Part shown: positions 13,236 to 23,929 of the stretch, one piece after another | Layout of the letters: each line of letters starts with the position of its first letter | Position numbering within the stretch: position 1 is the stretch's first letter | NCBI GenBank assembly: GCA_039000515.1 | Contig: JBCFYV010000001.1 | Location: forward strand, 17,461,928-17,525,927 | DNA length: 64,000 bases | Source: Timema cristinae | Taxonomy: Eukaryota; Arthropoda; Insecta; Phasmatodea; Timematidae | Direction of reading: 5' to 3' | Position numbers and translations under genes: made by a program | Notes under the pieces: model-generated | What the model was told of the DNA's origin: nothing | The model's database searches: none | The model's input: only the letters and a program-made list of their open reading frames with translations

Positions 13236-13965
13236 CCATCATCATCATCACTGTTTCCAGCCTGTGGCAGGGTCAGTTTAGTAAAATGCTTCTATCTCCC
13301 TCTACCCTTCCACCATACTTCCTCAATTAATTTCTTCCATCCTTCTCCTTCCACTTGCACTCCTTCTGTTGTCTGCTCTTTCCATCTCTTTCTTGTCCTC
13401 ACCTGTGGTTTTTTTCCCCACATACTTCATTTTAGACACTTTCTTTGGCATCCTCTTTTTTTATGTCCTCATTAAATACCCATACCATCTCAGTCTTGCT
13501 TCCTCTACCATCGCATGTACTCCCTGTACCCAACTCTTTCCCGGATAACTTAATTCCTAATCTTGTTCCTCCTCGTGACAGCTAATATACTCCTTACAAA
13601 CTTCATTCCCATGATTACCACTTTCCTAGTCTCTCTTACATTCACTGCCCATGCTTCTGCTGCATATGTGACAATAGTTACAAAGTACGCCCTGTACAAT
13701 ACTTCCATACACTTAGGGGGCTTCTCTTATCCATAGCAGGTATCTTAACACACCCCTATAGAACAATTCTCCTTGATGTCCTCTTCTTATTAGATTCTCT
13801 CTACTGACACCTTTCTCCTCAATCACGTTTCCCAATATATTTTACGTTATGTACTTTTCTCAGCTCTTCTTTAGCCAACCTTACAGCTTTATTGGACCTA
13901 ACCCTCTTTTTTTGTCATTTCCATCACTTCAAACTTTGCCGTGCTAATGTTGAGTACTACTATTT
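13236..13965 (-). pseudogene. LINE reverse-transcriptase 3' end, family 2 (decayed)
   Basis: On the reverse strand the frames read like the C-terminus of a non-LTR retrotransposon ORF2: ARLRWYGYLMRT, then RMPKKVSKMKYVGKK, GEDKKEMERAD, GWKQ, followed by an ATG-repeat tail (plus-strand CATCATCATCA at 13241-13251). Upstream blocks resemble VLNIS, VEEKGVSRE and SGNHGNEVCKE segments. There are many stops and frameshifts. The exact clade (RTE- or Jockey-like) cannot be set by eye. Confidence 0.65.
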
Positions 13966-13973
13966 TACATAAA

Positions 13974-14253
13974 GGTGACCCAGGGGGTCTAGGGGTAAGG
14001 TGTCGGACTTCTGTGCTGGGGATCCGGGGTTCACTCCTCGGTACCGGCACAGATTTATCTGAATACCAAACCCTTCCTTCAATTCTGACAATACGTTTAT
14101 TAATCACAACTTGTGAATGTGGGGAATATCAGGCCTCTGCCGTGGTTCGGATTCCACGTTAAGATTTAGGTCCTCCATTTCATCTCACAATCATCCTATC
14201 ATTACACATTAGCGTAAGTCCGTATAACCCGAACGGGTAGTAAGACGCGGTCC

Positions 14254-14302
<49 letters not shown>
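13974..14302 (+). mobile_element. SINE type A, full length
   Basis: GGTGACCCAGGGGGTCTAGG head, B box GGTTCACTCC, tail CCCGAACGGGTAGTAAGACG, then 16 or so TAA units. It sits within decayed LINE family 2: ATGTTGAGTACTAC to its left and ATGTTGAGTATTAC to its right may be the duplicated target, though 12 bp separate the left copy from the head. Confidence 0.9.
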
Positions 14303-14304
<2 letters not shown>

Positions 14305-14436
14305 TGTTGAGTATTACAAGATCTTGAAGTTCTGTTTTTTCTTTCTAACAAACTGTATATACTTATGACACCTATTCATAGTTTAAGATCACTTAAACCT
14401 TATGTTGAACATATTTATTAATTCAGTACAAATAAA

Positions 14437-14604
14437 ACTGGATCGGACACATCCTTAGGAAGAACTGTTTTCTGCACTTCATAAAAGGCATGGTTTAGGG
14501 AAAAACGAGCCTAGGATGAAGAAGGATTCAAATATTAGATGGTTTGCAGGAAAGAATACATTTCTGGGCGACGAAGGAGGAGGCAGAGGACAGGGTGTAT
14601 TGGC
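14437..14604 (+). pseudogene. LINE C-terminus, family 1 (left part)
   Basis: The forward strand reads WIGHILRKNCF, then RRIQILDGLQER and a frame-shifted KEEAEDRVYW. This follows the common order WIGHILR, RRIQMLDDLKER, KEEAEDR, YW at the end of many arthropod LINE ORFs. It is interrupted at about 14605 by a MITE and resumes at 14801. Confidence 0.68.
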
Positions 14605-14800
14605 TGATTGACAGCTGACAGTTTTGAAAAGTTACCAGACAAAATTATGTATCCCTACTCAAACCATGTTATCTGCAAAAACATGTGTTTAGCAGCTGTC
14701 ACTTCTGACAGTCAACATTTAGGTATATACCTAAATGCTGACTGTCAGAAGTCAGCTGCGAGCTGCTATTCAGCACCAAAGAAGCCACGGGGCTACTGTA
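14605..14800. mobile_element. Second copy of the TA-flanked palindromic MITE, one end missing, inside a LINE tail
   Basis: It ends GAAGCCACGGGGCTACTGTA, like 16633-16870, but lacks the other terminal repeat. Its centre (14701-14752) is a 52-bp near-perfect palindrome, ACTTCTGACAGTCAACATTT with one mismatch to its partner arm. LINE-like sequence lies on both sides. Confidence 0.7.
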
Positions 14801-14855
14801 CATAACTGGCAAAAGGAATGGACCTGTCTTAAGACAACAACTAATAATAATCATA
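14801..14855 (+). repeat. LINE 3' end, family 1 (right part)
   Basis: GGCAAAAGGAATGGACCTGTC, then TTAAGACAAC and an ATA/ATC tail. The reverse strand of 54338-54410 carries the matching AAAGGGATGGACCTGTCG and GTAAGACCACACC. Together with 14437-14604 this reconstitutes one LINE tail split by the MITE. Confidence 0.62.
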
Positions 14856-14881
14856 ACGAGAGCATAACTTAAAATATCTAA

Positions 14882-15060
14882 AGAGCTGCGTCAGTGAGCA
14901 CATGTTCTAAGCGTCAAGCTTCTTTATTCTGACTCACAGTTGACGAGGAGTTCAGGGTTCAAACCCAACCTAAGTATATACTAAGGGAATTTATATTTTC
15001 CAAAAGGTTTATCAACTCTACCTCCACGCAAATGTGGATCCATTTTCTCATGCCTGGTCT
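14882..15060 (+). mobile_element. SINE type C, 3' part degraded
   Basis: AGCTGCGTCAGTGAGCACAT head, GGGTTCAAACCC B box, CTACCTCCACGCAAATGTGG body; the shared tail is not visible. Confidence 0.68.
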
Positions 15061-15143
15061 ACTAGCGTTATGCGTAATAAGTAATAACGCAAATTAATAC
15101 CAAGATAAGATTAAAAAAATTATTTGTACCATCATTTATTTGG

Positions 15144-15396
15144 TACCTGCTTCGGTGGCAGCATGGTCTAAGGCGTCACTCTTGCAGTCGATTCTACTAC
15201 CGATGACAGGAAGATCGAGGTTAGAATCTTTGTTAGGTGTGCCGGGATTGATTTGTCCAAAATCTATTTATACTCTCCTTCTGCGCAAATGTGGGTACAC
15301 TTACTCCAAATTTAAATGTACCTATCCCAAAAACTATTAGCGGAATTATTACATAAGCGTATAACCCAGACGGGTAGTAAGACGCAGTTATAAAAA
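15144..15396 (+). mobile_element. SINE type C, full length
   Basis: CCTGCTTCGGTGGCAGCATG, then GTCTAAGGCGTCACTCTTGC, the most Leu-tRNA-like head in the window. The tail is CCCAGACGGGTAGTAAGACG. Confidence 0.85.
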
Positions 15397-15419
15397 CATA
15401 CTTTCAGGTCAACATTATT

Positions 15420-15660
15420 TTCACTGGAGTGTACACGTCATGTGCGTGCCCCACCCCCCACCCCTCTTTACTCCCATCGCCCCCTGCGGTTTAATACTCT
15501 CATAATGTGATCCGCACGCCTTTACATGTTTGGCGGGCGACCGCTAATTAATGATACCGATAATGAGGGTGTACCTCACTTAAAGGTTATCTGCAAATAA
15601 TCCACCTTACTTTTTATTTTTACTTCCTCTCCCCCTCTCGTTCTTTAAGCTTATGAGCCT
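15420..15660. other. Apparently unique block with homeodomain-like core
   Basis: GTGCGTGCCCCACCCCCCAC, GGCGGGCGACCGCTAATTAA and GATACCGATAATG stand out from the AT background. No repeat or coding match. Confidence 0.25.
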
Positions 15661-16440
15661 GTGTTGCATTTCATCGAATGAAATTAAAAAAAAAAAAATT
15701 ACTCTCACCTCAAAGTGTCGTAATAAATTACTCATTAAATTAGTAAAAAAAGATTAGCTACAGACTTGGCTGCCCAAAGAGGGTGATGTGTGAGGTGTCA
15801 AGAGGTTGAATGAGGCATTTTGCCTCAGGCCTCTATTTATAAATGTGCAATAAACTACCCAAACATCTCTCATTTACAGGAGTCAGTTAATCTGTAGTCA
15901 CAACACATGTAAGCCTAAATGAAACACGGTTTGTTGTATCTTTTACTTTGCGGATTGTTACCCAAGTGATTTTTAACGTACCCTCTATTTAACTTGACTG
16001 ATTATGCTATAGTCGTATCTTATAAGCTATGCCATCGTGGAATTAGGCAAAGTAAGATCGCAAACTTTCATAATTAATTGAAGGAACGTAGTTTAAAATA
16101 TTATGTTAGTAAAAACTAATGAACTATAGAAATCAAATTGAATTTGATTTAATAGGGGTCTCTCCAAAATGTAATTGCTGCAGTCCCCCATAATTATATA
16201 AGCAGCCCTATACACGGTCTTATTTTTATAGGAAATACCTTATATGGTAGCTAAAAAGTTACTAGATCTACTTTCACTTTTTCTTACGTCAAGTCATGTG
16301 ATCTGCAGTTGTAACTTTTGATAACATTTGTCAATACATATAAATCAAACTAATCAAGTAGTAATATTTTATCAATTTCGACAGAAAAAAATTATACTAA
16401 TCATTCAGTAAAATATTCATTGCTCAGGTATCAATGAACA
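15661..16440. other. AT-rich non-coding DNA
   Basis: No repeat or coding signal recognised. Confidence 0.5.
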
Positions 16441-16499
16441 TACATTCTCATTGTGAAGTATGTAGAGCTGAGCCTGCGTATGATTGGTCAAATGGGAAC

Positions 16500-16620
16500 A
16501 GAGTGATGAGAAAAATTCACAGGTACAGTTTAGACTAACTCTGCTTACCCTGGTAACACTCCACGACACGACACGACACGACACTGTCAATGAGTGTTCT
16601 ACTGAGTGATGAGACAGCTA
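16500..16620. repeat. Single unit of the 87-bp repeat
   Basis: ACAGTTTAGACTAACTCTGC, ACACTCCACGACACGACACG and GTGTTCTACTGAGTGATGAG match 24930-25185, with an expanded ACACG run. Confidence 0.8.
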
Positions 16621-16632
16621 GGCACTTTAAAA

Positions 16633-16870
16633 TACAGTAGCCCTGTGGCTTCTTGGTGCTGACTGACAGTTCACATCTGACTTTTGACAGTCAACATTTA
16701 GGTATATGCCTAAATTCTGACTGTCAGAAGTGACAACTGCTAAACACATGTTTTTGCAGATAATATGGTTTGGCGTAGGGATATATAATTTGGTCTGGTC
16801 ACTTTTCAAAGCCGTCAGCTGTCAGCTGTGGGCTGTCACTCAGCACCAAAGGAGCTATGGGGCTACTGTA
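16633..16870. mobile_element. 238-bp TA-flanked palindromic MITE
   Basis: The left end TACAGTAGCCCTGTGGCTTC and the right end (inverted) TACAGTAGCCCCATAGCTCC are about 30-bp terminal repeats. Inside, CTGACAGT...CAACATTTAGGTATATGCCTAAATTCTG forms a second, central palindrome. TA-CAGT ends suggest Tc1/mariner-type mobilisation (inference). Confidence 0.75.
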
Positions 16871-16999
16871 ACTATGCTTACCAGGCGACACTTTACACGA
16901 AACGCTAAGATAAAAATTATCATTTCTGGGTGGTGAGAACTTTTATCACGTATAGTTTGCAAACATCCTCTCTGTCCACCCTTGCAAAGATCCACGTTC

Positions 17000-17260
17000 C
17001 ACCACTGAGTCGTCCCCCTCCTCTTATAGCCAACTTTTCTTTATTTTCCCCTCTCTCTCATACTGATCACTGGCCTGACAATGGCAATTTCCTAGTTGAG
17101 CTCCGAACACAACCGATCACAAATGATTTCCTTCCACCACGTTTTGGATTATTCACAGCGAGCTTCAACCCGGACAGTGTTGAGTGACGTCCGCTAACAA
17201 CTTTCAACGACGCCTGAGAAACATATCCCCATCCCCTCACTCCCTTCCCCAAAACCTCAT
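17000..17260. other. Apparently unique moderately GC-rich block
   Basis: Overlapping open frames on both strands (85 and 61 codons) with no recognised motif. Contains CAACCCGGACAGTGTTGAGT and CGTCCGCTAACAAC. No repeat match in the window. Confidence 0.25.
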
Positions 17261-17420
17261 CTATTCCCTTCTTCCAAACCTCCGTCTTTAAAAAGAAAAC
17301 ACAATATAAGAATAAACAGAAGAGTTTGAATTAGATTTCTCAATAGTTGTAAAACCAACTTCTCTCACCCTATAGTCTATACAGGATGTTGAGGCCTTTA
17401 CCTAGTCACCTCTACACATA

Positions 17421-17423
<3 letters not shown>

Positions 17424-17452
<29 letters not shown>

Positions 17453-17716
17453 GCACCGCGTCTTACTACCCGTTCGGGTTATACGCACTTACGCTAATGT
17501 GTAATGGTAGGGTGATTGTGAGATGAAATGAAGGACCTACAGTTTAACGTGGAATCCGAACCACGGTGGAGGCCTGGCATTCTCCACATTCACAAGATGT
17601 CTTGTCAGAGGTAAGGAAGGGTTTGGTAATCAGATAAATCTGTGCCGAGACCGAGGATTGTACTGCAGACCCCAGCACAGAAGTCTGACACCTTACCCCT
17701 AGACCACCAGGTCACC
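17424..17716 (-). mobile_element. SINE type A, full length, young
   Basis: A complete copy with a perfect 15-bp target duplication CCTCTACACATACAT at 17409-17423 and 17717-17731. The perfect duplication implies recent insertion. It forms a head-to-head pair with 17753-18042. Confidence 0.94.
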
Positions 17717-17752
17717 CCTCTACACATACATATAACATAGTTAATTGGATTA

Positions 17753-18042
17753 GGTGACCTTGTGGTCTAGAGGTAAGGTGTCAGACTTCTGTACTGGGGT
17801 CCGGAGTTCAATCCTCGGTTCTGGCACAGATTTATCTGATTACCAAACCCTTCCTTCACCTCTGACAAGACGTGTATTAATCACAACTTGTGAATGTGTG
17901 GGAATGCCAGGCCTCCACCGTGGTTCGGATCCTACGTTAAAACTGTAGGTCCTCCATTTCATCTCACAATCACCCTAACATTACACATTAGCGTAAGTTC
18001 GTATAACCCGAACGGGTAGTAAGACGTGGTGCTAATAATAAT
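17753..18042 (+). mobile_element. SINE type A, full length
   Basis: Head GGTGACCTTGTGGTCTAGAG, B box GTTCAATCCTCGG, tail CCCGAACGGGTAGTAAGACG. No clear target duplication. Directly followed by a type-C SINE in the same orientation (18053). Confidence 0.92.
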
Positions 18043-18052
18043 ATGAATTAAC

Positions 18053-18240
18053 CTGCCTCGGTGACCACGTGGTATACCGCGATACTCTTACAGTGGACTA
18101 GACTACCAATGAAGGGGAGATCAAAGTTAGAATCTCGGTCGGGTGTACTGTTTTTTTTTTCAAACTGATTTTCCCCTATCCCTCTACTCAAATGTGGGTA
18201 CACTTCCTCTAAATATAACCATCTTAGTGCCAATAGGAGT
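18053..18240 (+). mobile_element. SINE type C, 3'-truncated
   Basis: CCTGCCTCGGTGACCACGTG head and B-box region GTTAGAATCTCGG. It ends where a Tigger-like fragment begins, so its tail was lost at that junction. Confidence 0.78.
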
Positions 18241-18490
18241 GAAGCTTTTTCGAACAAGCGAACATTTTGATTGTGTGGGAAATATGGGGACACAGTATTT
18301 TCACGAATTTTAAATTAGAGTTGAATGAGTTTAATCCAATTTTTGTTTATTAAATTGATGTATAACACGTTGAATTATATATTGTAATTATTTTTAGTTA
18401 CAAGAGAACACATTTTGTCGACTACAACATGTAAATACTAAGCATTTATTATCAGATATCACCGCTTCTCACAATTGTATTTTAACTGGT
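18238..18490. mobile_element. Fragment of the same Tigger-like family
   Basis: ACACAGTATTTTCACGAATTTT, then AGAGTTGAATGAGTTTAATC, and later CTAAGCATTTATTATCAG and TTCTCACAATTGTATTTTAA match (inverted) 42800-43240. In this copy the sequence is uninterrupted where the other copy has a SINE, so it serves as an empty-site comparison. Confidence 0.6.
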
Positions 18491-18640
18491 TGCTAAACAC
18501 ATGTTTTTGTAGATCATATGGTTTGGCGTAGGGATTTATAATTTGGTCTTGTAACTATTCAAAGCCGTGAGCTGTGAGCTGTCAGTCAACATTTAGGTAT
18601 ATACCTAAATTTTGACTCTCAGAAGTGACAGCGACTTACA
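18490..18640. repeat. Third, rearranged copy of the palindromic MITE
   Basis: GCTAAACACATGTTTTTGTAG, GGTTTGGCGTAGGGATTTAT and the central ACATTTAGGTATATACCTAAAT are shared with 16633-16870, but in a different order and without terminal repeats. Confidence 0.6.
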
Positions 18641-19189
18641 AAATAACAACAAAAATAGCATATGTTTTTGTTGTTATTTTATAAGTATTTATATATCTAT
18701 TAAAAACGACAGTTTCAGATCACATGAGACGATGTATGAATATATTTAAATTGTTCATGTAGCCTTGGAATCTGTCGAAAAATGTCCTCTTTTATGAATA
18801 GGACTTTAGCTACGATTCTTTTTACACCTACAGTGTGTACTGTACCTTCTTGAACAACCTGTTGGAGAAAAGTTTATCTTGGAGAATGGAACGTGGGAAG
18901 ATAGCATGGAAGGTTCTCAGAGAAACTACTTGATGGGCAAACGGATTTGAGAAGAAATAAACTTTTTAAAAGAAACAACAAAATAACCGAGAACAGTCCC
19001 GTATTTTCGATTTCCTTAAAGTGGATTGCATTTAAATAGGGTTACTTTTTTTTTTAGGTTACTGTCCAAACATTCGTGAAGGAGATGAAAGAAAAAAAGT
19101 CTTTTAAAAAAAACTCATTTTCAGGTTTCTTTACAATTCATCCTCCACATACTGGTCTCGTATACTAGATATTGTAGGGTTAAGGTGGG

Positions 19190-19700
19190 AATAAACGTTT
19201 ATTAAATTTAATTAGAAATTTTACTTTATCTTGAACCCTTGTAGAGATAAGTAGACTATTGTTATTGTAACAAAAATAAAATCAAACTTTTGATTTTTGG
19301 AAGTGTCGACGTTTCATGACCCCTTCAAACTAAAAAAGTTGTTTTCTCGATGCGATCCGTCATTCCGTCTTGATCTCGTCCTCGAGCCGAAAACCATTTT
19401 ACCGATAAAACTAAAACTTGGGTTTTCATAAGGTTTCTATAAGCGTGTTTTTGAAATTAAATATCTCACCTAAAATTAAGGGTAGTTTACTAAAGTGCGA
19501 AAAGAAATAAGATTTTGTTTCTTTAATTCTACTCTAACTAATTTGAGTAAATTTTGTATCTCTGCATTGATTAACATTTAAAAGATATGAAGTCATGATT
19601 TTCACATTAAAATGACTCGAAGGCACTTTACACTAGTGAAACTTTCCACTTTTGGTCATATCTCCGCAACTATTTTAGATACAAAATAACTTATTAATAT
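19190..19700 (+). repeat. Dispersed repeat 'R1', copy 1
   Basis: Blocks GACGTTTCATGACCCCTTCA, TCGAGCCGAAAACCATTTTA and TTGGTCATATCTCCGCAACT recur in the same order at 49.63-50.11 and 59.39-59.89 kb, and more weakly at 60.64-60.9 kb. Non-coding; copies are well diverged. Confidence 0.7.
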
Positions 19701-19839
19701 AAATATATTTTTATAAAATCACTAGTTTGAGAGATAAGCCTCTCTCTCTATCTTTATATATATATATATATCTTTATATATATATTATATTATATATATA
19801 TATATGATAGATAGTATCAATATATATATATATATAATA

Positions 19840-20106
19840 TTGATAGATAGTATCACTAATAATATTAATAATAGAGTCAACTGTTTTAAATATCGACAGC
19901 AAAACAAATGGTACGTAGAACTACACCAAATTTATCTCTCTTGTATCTTAAAATTGATAAATTTATTAAAAACTCGTAATATTTGTGAAACTAAATAATA
20001 TAAACTGTTTCAGAAACAGTTAATCCCAGAGGATAAACGACAGAAACAATGAGAAAAGCAGAGCATCTCTGTCCACCAAAGAGCATAACTATAAATTACT
20101 CTTTTA

Positions 20107-20156
<50 letters not shown>

Positions 20157-20365
20157 GTATGTCGTTTATCCTCTGGGATGAAATGTTTCCGAAACAGTGT
20201 ATACTATTTAGTATCACAAATATTACAAGTTTTTAGTAAATGTCTCTATTTTAAGATACAAGAGAGATGAAGTTAGTGTGGTTCATCATACCATATGTTT
20301 TGCTGTCGATATTTAAAACAGTTGACTCTTATTAATATTATTAGTGATACTATCTATCAAAGTAA
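19840..20365. repeat. Long inverted repeat with arms of about 200 bp
   Basis: The left arm (about 19840-20047) and right arm (about 20155-20365) are reverse complements at roughly 85% by eye: GATAGATAGTATCACTAATA, TCAACTGTTTTAAATATCGA, CAGCAAAACA and CAGAGGATAAACGACA appear in both. The spacer contains a (TA)n tract. It could extrude a large hairpin. It overlaps the dispersed family also seen near 50.2 and 63.7 kb. Confidence 0.85.
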
Positions 20366-20561
20366 CCATTTATGATCACATTACATTACATGACGTATGA
20401 AAATATGAAAATAGTTTTATTGACTTTTTTAAAGTCGAAATACTCTACTTTTATAGCGAGAAAAGAGTCTTTATCAGGAACTATTAACGGGAAAGTAGAT
20501 AGACGATTAGTTTTAAACTAAATAATATATTGTATAGTTTAGTTTTAAAATGAATTATTAA

Positions 20562-20859
20562 TTATTATTATTATTATTAGCACCGCGTCATACTACCCGT
20601 TCGGGTTATACGCACTTACGCTAATGTGTAATGTTAGGGTGATTGTGAGATTAAATGGAGGACCTACAGTTTAAGGTGGAATCCGAACCACGGTGGTAGG
20701 GCTGGCATTCCCCACATTCACAAGTTGTGATTAATACACGTCTTGTCAGAGGTGAAGGAAGGGTTTGGTAATTCAGATAAATCTTTGCCGGGACCGAGGA
20801 TTGAACCCCGGACCCCCAGCACAGAAGTCTGACACCTTACCCTAGAACATCAGGTTACC
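20562..20859 (-). mobile_element. SINE type A, full length
   Basis: Complete from tail (TTATTATTATTAGCACCGCG) to head (reverse-strand AGGTAACCTGATGTTCTAGG). AAAATGAA on both sides (near 20547 and 20862) is a probable target duplication. Confidence 0.9.
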
Positions 20860-21255
20860 TAAAAATGAAATAACTACTAAACTGATGGCCATATTTTTTT
20901 ACTGTCACATAAAATTTCGTATAGAGGCCTAGGTCTTTATCTCTAGGCTGATGTAAATCATCCCTATTTATTTATCTCAACCATTATTTTAAAGATTGTC
21001 TCTGATATATAAAATCCGTTTCTATTGTTGGTCGTTCTACCAACAATTGTTGTCTTACTATTACATTCTTCTTTTGGAAAGAATGTTGTATACCTTCTAG
21101 GGGAATACGCTCATCAAACATTAAGGAACTCAGCCTCTAGGGGTTTTAAGAATATTTCGAAAAATGACTATGTAACATAATACTTACACATTGAAAACCT
21201 CATTGTTAACCTTCGTACGGTCTCAGGATACTAACAAAGAGCCCACGTCAATGTT

Positions 21256-21666
21256 TTAAGGTGGGATGTTAAGTATTGGGAGTGAAGGGTGGAATTTTTG
21301 AAGTTTTAATAGATTATTATTTTATTTTTTTTGCCAAATAGATCAATTATTTCTCCAATACAAACATATAGGATTTAATTTTCTTCCCACGATGATATAA
21401 ACAGTTGTTGAATATATTTAAAGGGTGTCCTTGAATTTAATGACAACTTTATCTTAATTTAAAAAGTTTCTCATCTATTGCCACTATGCTCATGATGTAG
21501 ATTATAATCAACAATAATTGTTGATATCACCATGTGGAAAAAGTTAAATTTTATGTTGTTACTAGGACCATAAATTTGATTTATTTTGCAAAATAAAATA
21601 AAAAATGATTTGATATGAAAACTTTAAAAACAGCTTTTCTAACTTGCCCTTTCTTCCCACCTGAAT
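21256..21666. mobile_element. TTAA fold-back MITE, subfamily 2
   Basis: It starts TTAAGGTGGGATG and ends CTTCCCACCTGAA. The centre is an imperfect palindrome: GATATAAACAGTTGTTGAATA on the left pairs with ACAATTGTTGATATCACC on the right, and AATTTAATGACAAC is followed by a complementary AAAAAGTTTCTCAT arm. No coding capacity. Confidence 0.8.
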
Positions 21667-21992
21667 ACGGTAAAGTTGTGATCCACTTTTGATGTCCCTC
21701 ACTGTACCCCGGGCACTGTTAACTGATTTTGATGTCCGCCCTGAGGGTGAGTGTAACTTTATAACCAGACCTGCGCTTGTAGTTAGAATCGTGACCGGCT
21801 GAAAAACAATGGACCATCAGGTAGACTGATTTTGATACGTCTGATAGATGCGTCTAGTCTTTATGGTTGGGTCAATATTGAGAGAAAGAATCTGAGAAGA
21901 GAATTTCATTATTAGTAGTATAACCTCCTAATATTTCCTACCTGCCAACATATCCTTATTTCCTTAGGAATTTATACTTTATAAACACTACC

Positions 21993-22222
21993 CCATTCAA
22001 TTGCCAAATGGCCTAAAGCGTCACTATCGTGTTAGAATAACCTTCAAATGATGGGAAGATCGGAGTTGGAATTTCAGTTGGCTCTACTAAGTTTTTTTCC
22101 CCTTAAAATAGTTTCTCATTCTCCTTCCACGCAAATATGGGTAGATTATTTGTAAAACATTTCCTTCCTCATTGCTACCCAACCCTGTATAGCCTGAACA
22201 GGTAGTAAGACCCACTGATATA
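21993..22222 (+). mobile_element. SINE type C, diverged
   Basis: ATTGCCAAATGGCCTAAAGC head, GGAGTTGGAATTTC B box, CTCCTTCCACGCAAATATGG body, CCTGAACAGGTAGTAAGACC tail. Confidence 0.75.
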
Positions 22223-22796
22223 ATTTTTTTTCGTAAACACTGAGCTATATAAGCACCAGTATCGTGTCGTGGATTATTACCAGTATAATCAGAGCTTATT
22301 AAAACTGTACTTGTGAAATCTTTTCCCCCACTATGTCCCTATTTTATATATAAATATACACACACATTTCGTTCATTGGTATCTTGGAATTGAGTGTTCT
22401 ACTGAGTAATGAGAGCATTATTCGATCAAACAATATAGAAGTGCGATTACTCCAAAAATCTCGATGAGTTATTTATTTATATGATGCGATTGCAAATTTT
22501 AAGCTCTCTTCGGTCCAATATCACGTCAAGTCCTCTCTAGCACGTAAGTCTAACTATGTGAAATAAATTAATTTAGAATTATTCATAGCTTTCGTTTTGT
22601 TGAGTTCCATACTGCTTCGTTACGAAATGTAGCACAAATTAAATGAAACACGCTGCTACCACAACATTTCATTACCGTGTCCTTTTGAGATGTAGGGATA
22701 TAGACTGGCAGAGAAACATTATAGCGCTGGTACATAATGCTTTCACCTGGTTAATTCTCGAAATACATCAATCTAAATTTATAGTTTTTCAATAGC

Positions 22797-23370
22797 AATT
22801 CCGTGGCCAAGTGGTCTACCGCACTTATCTCGCAGTAGACTAGATTACCAATGACGGCGAGATCAAGGTTCAATTCTTGGTTGGGTGTACCGAGTTTTTA
22901 AAATGCTAAAACTATATATTATTATGGGGATGCCCACCTCTGCTGAGCGCTTGGCGGACTCGGGAGTGAAATCCCGAGCATTGTGAAGGGCCTAGCGGGG
23001 GAGGGTACCGGGGCGTAATATACCCGGGGTGGATCAAATTGAGCTAAGGGTAGTTGAATTTCATTTAAGTTAAGAGCCAAAATATGTGTTGTAATGTTAA
23101 AAAGGAAATTCATATTAAAATTGTGTAAATTAAGTAAAAGTTGTGTGGAAAAACGGCCCGGATTTAAAGATTGTAAGATACCGGGCCTGTAAACACTGAA
23201 TAATAATAAAAAAAAAAGTTTTTAAAATGCTTTCCCACTCTCCTTCCACGCAAATTGCGGGTACATTTCCACTGACTATTGTCTTCCTAATCCCTATAAA
23301 CTATAAGCGTAGTTAGCATATAAGCGTATAACCCGAACGAACATTAAGACTCGTGGATATGAAACACACA
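22797..23370 (+). mobile_element. SINE type C split by a retroposon
   Basis: The 5' part 22797-22906 (CCGTGGCCAAGTGGTCTACC head, B box GGTTCAATTC) and the 3' part from 23218 (CACTCTCCTTCCACGCAAAT, tail CCCGAACGAACATTAAGACT) are separated by the insert at 22907-23217. Confidence 0.85.
22907..23217 (+). mobile_element. Unclassified retroposon with 14-bp target duplication
   Basis: GTTTTTAAAATGCT occurs at 22893-22906 and again at 23218-23231, immediately flanking this insert. Its 5' half is strikingly GC-rich (GGGGATGCCCACCTC, a perfect stem CTCGGGA/TCCCGAG with loop GTGAAA, then GGGCCTAGCGGGGG). Its 3' half is AT-rich and ends CACTGAATAATAATAAAAAA. I see no tRNA-like boxes. It may be an internally deleted LINE or a non-tRNA SINE; it matches nothing else in the window. 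Short poly-A and a long duplication show target-primed insertion. Confidence 0.8.
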
Positions 23371-23547
23371 CACACACATATCAAAGGGAACAATCATTCC
23401 TCAAAATACTCTTTAAATACAAGTAAAACATTTTTAATGTTTAATAGCAACCTTATAAAATATATATTGTGTTTAATTTATACGATGATTAAACATTATT
23501 AGACATGATTAAAGTTTTTCTATTCCCTATTACCGTCCCGGTTAAAC

Positions 23548-23929
23548 TTAAGGTGGGATCGAAGGGGACGCGAGAAAAGGTCAGTGATTTTTCAGTTTTT
23601 TTTATGGCAAAAACTTTTTTTTGTCCAAAATAAGTAAAATATTATTTCGGTACATACATAGAGTTTAATTTTCTTCACATGTTATCAATAGTTCCTGAAT
23701 ATCTGTTCTGAAAATGATAACATTATCTAACAATATTTTTTAAATTAAGAAAAAAAAATTGTCATTAAATTCCAGATTGCCCTTGACAGATATTCAACAA
23801 CTGGTGATATCACCGTATGGAGAAAATTGTACTGGGACAATATTATCTATTTTGGCCAAAAATAATTGTATTTCCATAAAAAATGCAAAAACATTGGGTT
23901 TTTGTTTTCTCGCGCTCGCTTACCTTTAA
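23548..23929. mobile_element. TTAA fold-back MITE, subfamily 2
   Basis: TTAA at 23548-23551 and 23926-23929. Termini are TTAAGGTGGGATCGAAGGGG and GCTCGCTTACCTTTAA. The internal arms carry TATCAATAGTTCCTGAATATCTG and its complement around GACAGATATTCAACAACTGG. Non-coding. Confidence 0.8.

Noticed and set aside
13051..13475. Forward frames of 76 and 99 codons
   Set aside because: Antisense shadows of the mariner-type and LINE relics on the reverse strand.
22907..23000. GC-rich structured head as a 5S rRNA, 7SL or HDV-like ribozyme
   Set aside because: No 5S or 7SL block is visible, and a pairing by hand did not give a convincing HDV-like fold; left unclassified.
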